In this document: piece by piece, positions 47,106-53,622 of the stretch
Layout: each line of letters begins with the position of its first letter
How positions within the stretch are numbered: position 1 is the first letter of the stretch
DNA from: Segatella copri
GTDB taxonomy: Bacteria; Bacteroidota; Bacteroidia; Bacteroidales; Bacteroidaceae
Reading direction: 5' to 3'
Assembly (NCBI RefSeq): GCF_019127135.1
Contig: NZ_JAHOEA010000011.1
Location: forward strand, 14,321 to 78,320
Length of the DNA: 64,000 nt
Notes under the pieces: model-generated
Seen by the model: only the letters and a program-made list of their open reading frames with translations
Told to the model about the DNA's origin: nothing
The model's database searches: none
Position numbers and translations under genes: made by a program

Positions 47106-47242
47106 TTCTCATCCTCCTTTCCCTGATAGTTGTTCATGTGCTCGATATACTGACCACCATTCATCTGGATGGTATTGTAGATAACGATGGTGAAATGCTT
47201 TATTACGAAGCGAATAAATTTCCTATAAAAAAATAGTTTCAT
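47087..47242 (-). CDS. 51-residue small ORF overlapping the next gene
   Basis: ATG at 47,242 to TGA at 47,087-47,089. The N-terminal half is basic and hydrophobic (FFYRKFIRFVIKHFTIVIYN), then TIQMNGGQYIEHMNNYQG, which mirrors the start of the next protein. The overlap of 19 bp and the internal Shine-Dalgarno suggest coupled translation. Between it and the stop at 47,474 there is only a short hairpin (cgctaacgtttttagcg). Confidence 0.45.
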   Translation of the reverse strand: MKLFFYRKFIRFVIKHFTIVIYNTIQMNGGQYIEHMNNYQGKEDEKCLDKE

Positions 47243-47473
47243 CTTCCTTTGTTGTTTTTAGGTTGATTATTAATTGTTTCCGCCTCATTTTAGTAGAGGA
47301 CGTGTGTTTGCGCTAACGTTTTTAGCGTAAGCCGCTGGAGAACTGCCGAGCGCCTACTATCGTAAGGTGTGGGGGCGGGTAGGGTTGTGCGTACTTTCTG
47401 GGTATTGGTATGATTTATATTAATACTTGGCTTCAGATGTTAGCATCTTAACCGGTTGTCTCTTATTTAATGA

Positions 47474-47911
47474 TTAAAATTCATCGTTTTGTCCGATTAG
47501 TTCAAAGAAGCTGATTGCTATAATACCGAAAGTCTTCTTGTATTTTTCCATGGCTTCCGTGCATTTCACTCTCTTTTTTTCCAACTCATCAATCTTTTTC
47601 CTTTTCAGATATAACTTCATCTTATCATCTTCCTGGAGATTTTTCAGTTCCTTGTCACATGTTTCCTTAAGTCCATTGAGGAAACTTGCTATGATTCCCA
47701 TCGTCCTAGCCATCGTTTTAACAGTTATGGTTTGATCCTTTTCACATATCCGTTTAAATGTAGTGTGATCGAAACTGAAAATCTTTTCAACGCTAGTGGG
47801 ACCCATCAATTTGTCACGACACAACTCGCTTAAGAAGTCTCCTAAGCTTTCTAGGCACCTTTTCTTAACACGGTCTAGGTCCTTTTGGGTTATGTTCATC
47901 TTTTTTGGCAT
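47474..47911 (-). CDS. Hypothetical 145-residue helical protein
   Basis: I do not recognise a family. The start at 47,911 is 18 bp after a promoter box and opens MPKKMNITQKDLDRVKKRC. The protein is almost wholly alpha-helical and Lys-rich; residues about 35-75 (GPTSVEKIFSFDHTTFKRIC, then TVKTMARTMGIIASFLNGL) could be a degenerate helix-turn-helix, and residues 80-120 form a coiled coil. It might be a small regulator of the island, but this is only a guess from shape. Confidence 0.6.
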   Translation of the reverse strand: MPKKMNITQKDLDRVKKRCLESLGDFLSELCRDKLMGPTSVEKIFSFDHTTFKRICEKDQTITVKTMARTMGIIASFLNGLKETCDKELKNLQEDDKMKLYLKRKKIDELEKKRVKCTEAMEKYKKTFGIIAISFFELIGQNDEF

Positions 47912-47928
47912 TGCGTTAAAATTTGCTG

Positions 47929-47960
47929 CAAAGGTTATAAAAAAAAGTCATATAACCAAA
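47929..47960 (-). promoter_or_regulatory. Promoter of the 145-residue gene
   Basis: Reverse strand TTTG (47,957-47,960), 20 bp, AACCTTTG (47,929-47,936), one mismatch in the -7 box. Confidence 0.55.
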
Positions 47961-48066
47961 TAGGAAGTGAGTGCTATAAGACTCACGGATTTTAACGAAA
48001 TTTGTGCGTTCGTGGTATGTTTGACCGAAGGAAAAAGGCTAAATGATGCAAGAAAAGAGATTTTGT

Positions 48067-48216
48067 TCAAATTCTGTCTGCAGCAGCACGTATGCGGTTT
48101 GAAACCTCGCATAGTGCTCCACGGAGCATATTCTTCTCTTCTTCGGTGAAACTTCCCACTCCACCATTTCCATCGATGCCGTCGAGTTTGTGATAAAGCC
48201 ATGATGCTGACAACAT
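48067..48216 (-). CDS. 49-residue small ORF after the hicAB terminator
   Basis: ATG at 48,216 to a TGA at 48,067. Reads MLSASWLYHKLDGIDGNGGV then an amphipathic helix region (FTEEEKNMLRGALCEVSNRI). Codon use is normal for the window, but there is no visible promoter; it may be a remnant. Family not recognised. Confidence 0.4.
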   Translation of the reverse strand: MLSASWLYHKLDGIDGNGGVGSFTEEEKNMLRGALCEVSNRIRAAADRI

Positions 48217-48224
48217 TTGGGCAC

Positions 48225-48258
48225 AAAAAGCCCCCGATGCGTCACGCACCAGGGGCTT
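48225..48258 (-). terminator. Terminator of the HicAB ORF
   Basis: Reverse strand aagcccc...ggggctt stem with an inner gcg-tga-cgc pairing and a T5 tail. Confidence 0.75.
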
Positions 48259-48295
48259 AAAGAGTTCATTTAATTACTTTATGAAAACACAACCA

Positions 48296-48886
48296 TCAAA
48301 AGACGGCTGCTTGTAAATCCGCTTTAATATTGTCCATACAGGCGTTGAGTCGTTGGTATGTTTTCTCTCCAGCGGTCTTGACTCCACTTACATACTGGCG
48401 CATGAGCGATGGGTTGATGCCTGCACGTCTGGCAATCTCGGTAGCGTTGAGAAAGGAGAACTCCTTGAAGAAAGCTTGCACGTCGTACTTATATGTAAAC
48501 GTCAAGTCTTGCAAGGCCTTGTTGTTAGGGTCATCATCCCTACATTCCTGAAGAGCCTTCATGAAGTCGGCCTTGGCTTCCTCTGCGGTCGCACCATCGC
48601 CATCTATGACACCATAATTACCCAATGGCTTATCATTGTAACAAGAGTATCCGCCATTACCATATTCTAAAATCAGCACTACATTCTTTGCCATATATCT
48701 TATTTGTTTAAAATTCCCATAAAAAGAGTTCTCCACATGTCCATCACGCAACACGCTCATCTTAACCTCATGGCTACCATGTCTTGGAATTCTGATTTTC
48801 ATCCCATTCTTGGGATTGAACCATTCATCGTGCTCGGCACCATGTCGAGTGATAAAGCATCCCGCTTTAGTCAACTCATTGTACAA
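48296..48886 (-). CDS. HicA-HicB toxin-antitoxin encoded as one fused ORF
   Basis: 196 residues in one frame. Residues 1-45 match HicA: LTKAGCFITRHGAEHDEWFN, with the His-x-x-Trp signature, and IRIPRHGSHEV. Residues about 65-196 match HicB: MAKNVVLILEYGNGGYSCYN, GDGATAEEAKADFMKAL and a C-terminal helix-turn-helix (LNATEIARRAGINPSLMRQY). HicA is normally a separate mRNA-interferase and HicB its inhibitor and autorepressor. The frame has no ATG at the HicA end: it begins with TTG at 48,886, while an ATG at 48,917 opens only a 13-codon peptide in another frame, so HicA may be mutated. An internal ATG at the HicB part could allow separate HicB. Confidence 0.75.
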   Translation of the reverse strand: MYNELTKAGCFITRHGAEHDEWFNPKNGMKIRIPRHGSHEVKMSVLRDGHVENSFYGNFKQIRYMAKNVVLILEYGNGGYSCYNDKPLGNYGVIDGDGATAEEAKADFMKALQECRDDDPNNKALQDLTFTYKYDVQAFFKEFSFLNATEIARRAGINPSLMRQYVSGVKTAGEKTYQRLNACMDNIKADLQAAVF

Positions 48887-48947
48887 TTGATTGTGTTTGA
48901 TTGTTGTAATTAAACATGTTAAAGAACTCTTTGTCTGAATGACACTG

Positions 48948-49002
48948 CAAAGGTAGCTAAAAAGCTATAAAATATCAAATACTTAGGTAGCTTTTCCGCT
49001 AC
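48948..49002 (-). promoter_or_regulatory. hicAB promoter with two flanking operator dyads
   Basis: Reverse strand TTTG (48,976-48,979), 20 bp, TACCTTTG (48,948-48,955). Two copies of the dyad GTAGC-N6-GCTA(C/T) lie at 48,953-48,968, overlapping the -7 box, and 48,987-49,002, just upstream of -33. They are good candidates for HicB binding. From 49,003 to 49,239 I see only degenerate accacgtg-containing repeats and no gene. Confidence 0.65.
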
Positions 49003-49239
49003 GTTAACTAAACTTTAACATTTGGGGGCAAAAAACATCTATCGCGTCAGAGAAGAAAGCGATAATCGAGTACTTTTGGTTATGGCTTGACAACGTAAAA
49101 CCCGATGTCAGCGTCACGGTTCATGTCATTTTATGACCACGTGACTATCACTCCTTAAACAAGTATCGCCAACCACGTGAAAAGCGATACCTGTAACCAC
49201 GCTAATGAAGCGGTATCATTTGTAATTACTCCTTTATAT

Positions 49240-49436
49240 TCATATTCTTACCCCTTCCTTTTCTACGTTCCTGACGAAGGGTGTATTCCTATACTTTTCC
49301 CATTCCTGGGCGGTATACATCACGGGGTTGATTTCCTCGCCCAGTTCCCATCCGAGTTCGGTCAGTGGGTAGGTGATGTTGTCATAATCGTCAGCCATTC
49401 ACGGATAGCCGCCAATATATGTTCCTTTACATTCAT
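49240..49436 (-). pseudogene. Internally deleted MNT-type nucleotidyltransferase
   Basis: From the ATG at 49,436 the sequence reads MNVKEHILAAIREWL, then shifts frame into DYDNITYPLTELGWELGEEI with NPVMYTAQEWEKYRNTPF, the C-terminal half of minimal nucleotidyltransferases. The catalytic core (GSRxRG...SDxD) is missing, so the gene is dead. A Shine-Dalgarno (ggagg) precedes it, and a second one after it leads only to MIPLH and a stop, perhaps the remains of a HEPN partner. Confidence 0.6.
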
Positions 49437-49457
49437 AACTTATAAATGTATCCTCCG

Positions 49458-49601
49458 TTATTTGAATAATTTTCGGGCATCAGGAAGTTCGACTCCTGAA
49501 GCTTCTGCTGCACGGAGTTCTTTAAAAGCCTGTGTCAGACTTTCCTTCACTACCAATCTCTGTCTCATAGCTTCTGCATCTACATCTGTTAATGTTGCCA
49601 T
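49458..49601 (-). CDS. 47-residue small ORF with strong ribosome-binding site
   Basis: ATG at 49,601, preceded by aaaggag at the right distance, to a TAA at 49,458. It reads MATLTDVDAEAMRQRLVVKE then a helix (SLTQAFKELRAAEASG) and ends LPDARKLFK. It is directly upstream of the nucleotidyltransferase remnant and could be an antitoxin-like or leader protein. Family not recognised. Confidence 0.45.
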   Translation of the reverse strand: MATLTDVDAEAMRQRLVVKESLTQAFKELRAAEASGVELPDARKLFK

Positions 49602-49710
49602 AATCTTCTCCTTTAATTAAATATCTCCCACAAAATTACACTTTTTCTCTGAAAGCGCCAAATTATATCTGATAAATATACGCAAAAAGAGCTTTTTTAA
49701 AGGTAAGGCC

Positions 49711-49794
49711 ATTCCCCTCACGCATCTCTGCAATTCCCTTCACGCATCCCTGCTATTCCCCTCACGCCCCTGCCATTCCCCTCACGCCCTGAAG
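49711..49794. repeat. 20-22-bp tandem repeat, four copies
   Basis: Units begin attccc(c/t)tcacgc at 49,711, 49,733, 49,755 and 49,775, and run into the palindromic element fragment. Confidence 0.75.
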
Positions 49795-49877
49795 GGGCAG
49801 AAGCTCCTAGCCCAGGGCATCGCCCTGGGTATTCATGTCCGCACGCCTGGCGCCCTGAAAGGGCAAGAGCTTTGTAT
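49783..49877. mobile_element. Palindromic element, copy C (half element)
   Basis: Matches the outer-left half of copy B: cacgccctgaaggggcag, aagctcctagcccagggc, the central palindrome and gggcaagagctttgtat. The other half is absent. It marks the junction between the phage-like island and the restriction operon. No gene lies in 49,602-50,038. Confidence 0.75.
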
Positions 49878-49979
49878 GGCGCCCGAATCTCAGGCTTTGT
49901 TCCCCAATCCATCTTTTGAACTGGCTATGGGATTCTGCTAATTATGTTAAAATGTAGTCTTTTTGGGGATAAAATACTT

Positions 49980-50020
49980 TTAGCCTTATTTGGGCTAACC
50001 GATTTTGGGTTATATATTTG
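49980..50020 (+). promoter_or_regulatory. Promoter and operator of the restriction operon
   Basis: TTTG (49,989-49,992), 20 bp, TATATTTG (50,013-50,020); only 18 bp to the first ATG, so a very short leader. Two adjacent dyads overlap it: TTAGCC-N7-GGCTAA (49,980-49,998) around the -33 box and TAACC-N7-GGTTA (49,996-50,012) between the boxes. The XRE protein encoded first is the obvious ligand. Confidence 0.7.
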
Positions 50021-50038
50021 CACTAAAATAAGTGAATT

Positions 50039-50305
50039 ATGGACAAAAGTATACATACAAAATTATACCAACGCATGATAGCTCGCTTGCGTGCCAAGCG
50101 AGAAGAAAAGGGTGTTACGCAGATGCAACTGGCTGAAAGGTTGGGAGTTAACCAAACTTTCGTTAGCAAAGTTGAAATTTGCGAGCGTCGTTTAGATATA
50201 GTTGAACTTCTAACGATTTGCGAAATCCTAGAAATTCCTTTCGTTGATTTTATCAAAGAAATCGACGAAGATATTATTTCAAAGTTTAAACAATCTAAAA
50301 AATAA
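50039..50305 (+). CDS. XRE-family regulator (restriction-modification C protein-like)
   Basis: 88 residues. The helix-turn-helix is REEKGVTQMQLAERLGVNQT followed by FVSKVEICERRLDIVELLTI (about residues 20-60). Its size and first position in a methyltransferase-nuclease operon fit the controller (C) proteins of restriction systems, which delay nuclease expression until DNA is methylated. It probably binds the dyads just upstream. Eight bases separate it from the first methyltransferase. Confidence 0.85.
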   Translation: MDKSIHTKLYQRMIARLRAKREEKGVTQMQLAERLGVNQTFVSKVEICERRLDIVELLTICEILEIPFVDFIKEIDEDIISKFKQSKK

Positions 50306-50313
50306 TAGTTGTA

Positions 50314-51378
50314 ATGATAAAAAAGCAATATAATATTATAGATTTATTTTGTGGTTGCGGTGGCCTTTCGAAAGGTTTTGAAGAAGCCGGCTACAAAACG
50401 TTATTAGGTGTAGATATTGAGCAAGCGGCACTTAATACTTTTGAAAAAAATCATGAAGGTGCTGTTGGAATGAATTTGGATTTGTCAGCTTATGATTCTT
50501 TTGATAAGATAGATAAGGTTATTGACGGTAGAAATGTTGACGTTATAATTGGAGGTCCACCTTGTCAAGGTTTTAGTTTAACAGGTCCAAGAAACTTCGA
50601 AGATAAAAGAAACAAGTTATATCTGGCAATGATTGAGACGGTTCGACGCTATCAGCCTCAAGCTTTTCTTATAGAAAATGTACCAGGAATGGCCAATCTT
50701 TATAAAGGAGCTGTTAAAGATGAAATAGTCCGGAGATTTACAGATATGGGGTACAACGTCAATTGTAAAATTGTTTGTGCTGCTGATTATGGAGTCCCTC
50801 AAATTAGAAAACGATTAGTATTCGTTGGATTAAGACGTTCTCCTGTTAAATATGATTTTCCTTCTCCTATCCTGGAAGAAAAAGACTATATAACTTGTAA
50901 ACAAGCCATTTCTGATCTTCCTCCTTTGGTAGATGAATTAGGAACAGAGATCTCCTCTTACTCTAACGAACCAGAGACTGATTATCAGAAACTGATGAGA
51001 GGAAAATGTGATGTATTGTATAATCATGTTGCGGTTAATCATAAGGAATTCGTTAAGCAAGTTATAGCTCAAGTACCTGATGGTGGTAACTATAAGGATC
51101 TTCCAGAAGGAGTCGGAACAAGCCGTAATTTTCATATGGCATGGACACGATATGCAAGTAACAAACCTTCTCGTACAATCGATACAGGACATCGAAATAA
51201 TTTTCACTATAAATGGAATAGATGTCCTACTGTAAGAGAGAGTGCTAGACTTCAGTCTTTTCCTGATGATTTTGTATTTTTAGGGAATAAGACACAGCAA
51301 AACAAGCAAGTTGGTAATGCAGTTCCTGTTTTATTAGCATATGCTTTAGCAAAACAAATTTTAAAGTATTTGAAATGA
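50314..51378 (+). CDS. C5-cytosine DNA methyltransferase 1
   Basis: 354 residues. Motif I is DLFCGCGGLSKGF (10-22), motif IV GGPPCQGFS with catalytic Cys84, motif VI in FLIENVPGM, motif VIII QIRKRLVFVG and motif X QVGNAVPVLLAYAL. The target-recognition domain lies between about 190 and 300. It methylates cytosine at C5 to protect the host site. It is the first of two; its stop overlaps the next start by 4 bp (ATGA). The gene is AT-rich (19 of 60 bases G/C at 50,401-50,460). Confidence 0.95.
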   Translation: MIKKQYNIIDLFCGCGGLSKGFEEAGYKTLLGVDIEQAALNTFEKNHEGAVGMNLDLSAYDSFDKIDKVIDGRNVDVIIGGPPCQGFSLTGPRNFEDKRNKLYLAMIETVRRYQPQAFLIENVPGMANLYKGAVKDEIVRRFTDMGYNVNCKIVCAADYGVPQIRKRLVFVGLRRSPVKYDFPSPILEEKDYITCKQAISDLPPLVDELGTEISSYSNEPETDYQKLMRGKCDVLYNHVAVNHKEFVKQVIAQVPDGGNYKDLPEGVGTSRNFHMAWTRYASNKPSRTIDTGHRNNFHYKWNRCPTVRESARLQSFPDDFVFLGNKTQQNKQVGNAVPVLLAYALAKQILKYLK

Positions 51379-52610
51379 CAAAGAAGTTACATACAATAGA
51401 ATTATTTGCAGGTTGTGGGGGGCTTTTAGAAGGCTTTCTGCAACAGGGAAGTTTTGACACTCTAGCATGTGTTGAATGGGAGAAGGCACCTTGCATGACA
51501 TTAGCAAATAGACTTGAAAAAAAATGGCATCATAAAAATGCAAAAAACGAAGTTGTTAGATTTGATATACAACGCACTGATGAATTGATAAATGGCTTTG
51601 ACGACGTAGAATATGGTAAACATGAGGGTCTAGCTAAACTTGTTGGAAACCAAACTGTTGACGCAATTGTTGGCGGTCCTCCTTGTCAAGCTTATTCTTT
51701 AGCAGGAAGAATTCGTGATGAACATGGAATGAGAGAAGACTATCGCAATTATCTGTTTGAAAGTTATATGCGAATAGTACGATACTTTAAGCCAAAGTTC
51801 TTTGTATTTGAAAATGTTGTGGGGTTGTTAAGCGCAGCTCCTGATGGTTATCCTATCGTAGAGCGTATCCGTAAAGAATTTATGGATGCAGGCTATAAAG
51901 TGGCTAATAATTTTAAGGATACATTATTTGAAGTTTGTGATTATGGTATTCCCCAACATCGTAAAAGGGTTATAATTATTGGAGTTAGAATGGATTATTT
52001 TGATAAAGGCAAAAATGTGTCTGATGATATGATTCATGATTTTTATAAGGTTATTATGCCCACCTTGCGAACAGAACAGAAAACTGTCGATGAAGCAATT
52101 GGAGATTTGCCAAAGATATTTCCACTTCCAGAACCCGTAGTTGTGAATGGTAAAAAATATTCTCACGCACCAATATCTTCTGATAAAGTCAAGAATCATG
52201 TACCACGATTCCACAGTACTAGAGATATCTCTGTCTTTCGTATGTTAGAAGAAGATATAGAAACAGGTAGAAATGAATATGTCAAAATTGATAAGCTGAA
52301 GGAACTTTACACAAAGGTTACAGGAAAAGTTAGTAACATACATAAATATTATGTATTGCGTAGAAATGAACCAAGCAACACTATTCCCGCGCATCTTTAT
52401 AAAGATGGTATGCGGCATATTCATCCTGATTCTGCTCAAGCTAGAAGTATTACGGTAAGGGAAGCTGCAAGATTACAAACATTTCCGGATGATTTTGAAT
52501 TCTTGGGTGCTAATATGGCTCAATATAAGATGGTTGGTAATGCTGTACCTGTAGATTTCGCAAGAATTGTTGCAGAAGCATTATATAAATTAATAGATAA
52601 ATATTGTTAG
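51375..52610 (+). CDS. C5-cytosine DNA methyltransferase 2
   Basis: 411 residues. Motif I IELFAGCGGLLEGF (8-21), motif IV GGPPCQAYSLAGR with catalytic Cys104, motif VI FVFENVVGLLS, motif VIII QHRKRVIIIGVR and motif X MVGNAVPVDFAR. It is only distantly similar to methyltransferase 1. Two C5 enzymes are needed when the recognition site is asymmetric, as in LlaJI, or when subunits are paired, as in BsuMI. One base separates its stop from the next start. Confidence 0.95.
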   Translation: MTKKLHTIELFAGCGGLLEGFLQQGSFDTLACVEWEKAPCMTLANRLEKKWHHKNAKNEVVRFDIQRTDELINGFDDVEYGKHEGLAKLVGNQTVDAIVGGPPCQAYSLAGRIRDEHGMREDYRNYLFESYMRIVRYFKPKFFVFENVVGLLSAAPDGYPIVERIRKEFMDAGYKVANNFKDTLFEVCDYGIPQHRKRVIIIGVRMDYFDKGKNVSDDMIHDFYKVIMPTLRTEQKTVDEAIGDLPKIFPLPEPVVVNGKKYSHAPISSDKVKNHVPRFHSTRDISVFRMLEEDIETGRNEYVKIDKLKELYTKVTGKVSNIHKYYVLRRNEPSNTIPAHLYKDGMRHIHPDSAQARSITVREAARLQTFPDDFEFLGANMAQYKMVGNAVPVDFARIVAEALYKLIDKYC

Positions 52611-52611
52611 T

Positions 52612-53619
52612 ATGCTTTATTATACAAATTTAGATAAGACAGTTTTGGGGATGCAGCGGAATACTGCATCTTCAAATAATATTGTTATCGTATCTGGTTA
52701 CATTGGATACCAGACGATAAAGATGTTGGCAGATTGTTGTAATGACGTGCATATAACCATTATCTATGGCATGTATGGTAATGACAGCATATCATTACCA
52801 TTACACAATGCACTTAAAGAAATTCAGTGTCAATATCCCAATGTAGAGATTCTTTATTCAACAATTCCTGTCCATTCGAAAATATATACATGGAATTGTG
52901 ATGATAGCATAAAAAGAGCCCTAATTGGATCTGCTAATTTTTCAGTTAGTGGAATGATGAATGATTATAAAGAGATACTTTCTGATGTAGAAAAAGATGT
53001 ATTTGGAAACTTACAAAATTATTGTAATTACGTTCTTTCCAAGGCCATTAATTGTACGGATGTGAATGTAAAGGTAAAAGAAGTATGTAAAGCCTCAAGA
53101 CGTAGTAAGTTTGCACAGCCTCTTTTATCTAAAAACGTTTGTAGAGCAACTCTATTAGATATACACGGAAAAGTCAGTTCTAAGTCTGGGTTGAATTGGG
53201 GGTTAAGTAAAGGACACGTTTCTGATGGAGATGCTTATATTCGTATTACTTCTAAATATATAGAGCAATTTCCTACTCTTTTCCCTCCTAAAAAATATGT
53301 AGAAGTTGAGAATCTGCAATCATCTGGAAGAGCACATCGTGAAAATGATGAAGTGGAGTTGATTTGGGATGATGGAGAGAAAATGTTAGGTTTATTGGAA
53401 GGACAGCAAACAAGAAAAATAAATGGTTTGGTTTATCCTAAACAGCTCAGTTCTAGCCCTTCTAAATCAATACTGGGAAAATATTTACGTAAAAGACTAG
53501 GCGTGGATATAAATCATATCATAACTAAAGCTGATTTATTAAGATATGGTCGCACGAGTATTGATATATCTTTGATAGGGGATGGTATATATTATTTGGA
53601 TTTTTCAGTAAAAAAATAG
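52612..53619 (+). CDS. NgoFVII-family restriction endonuclease (PLD nuclease)
   Basis: 335 residues. The N-terminal half is a phospholipase-D-type nuclease: His88 and Lys90 in IPVHSKIYTW, followed by IGSANFS (105-111), one HxK motif per chain, so it would act as a dimer. The C-terminal half (about 175-335) should be the DNA-recognition domain, B3-like in related BfiI/NgoFVII enzymes. PLD nucleases of this type cut without metal ions. It follows methyltransferase 2 by one base and precedes mcrB by three, so it belongs to the same operon. Confidence 0.85.
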   Translation: MLYYTNLDKTVLGMQRNTASSNNIVIVSGYIGYQTIKMLADCCNDVHITIIYGMYGNDSISLPLHNALKEIQCQYPNVEILYSTIPVHSKIYTWNCDDSIKRALIGSANFSVSGMMNDYKEILSDVEKDVFGNLQNYCNYVLSKAINCTDVNVKVKEVCKASRRSKFAQPLLSKNVCRATLLDIHGKVSSKSGLNWGLSKGHVSDGDAYIRITSKYIEQFPTLFPPKKYVEVENLQSSGRAHRENDEVELIWDDGEKMLGLLEGQQTRKINGLVYPKQLSSSPSKSILGKYLRKRLGVDINHIITKADLLRYGRTSIDISLIGDGIYYLDFSVKK

Positions 53620-53622
53620 ATT

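Noticed and set aside
49177..49620. 147-codon plus-strand frame
   Set aside because: The minus strand carries recognisable nucleotidyltransferase remnants and a small ORF with a Shine-Dalgarno, so this is a shadow.
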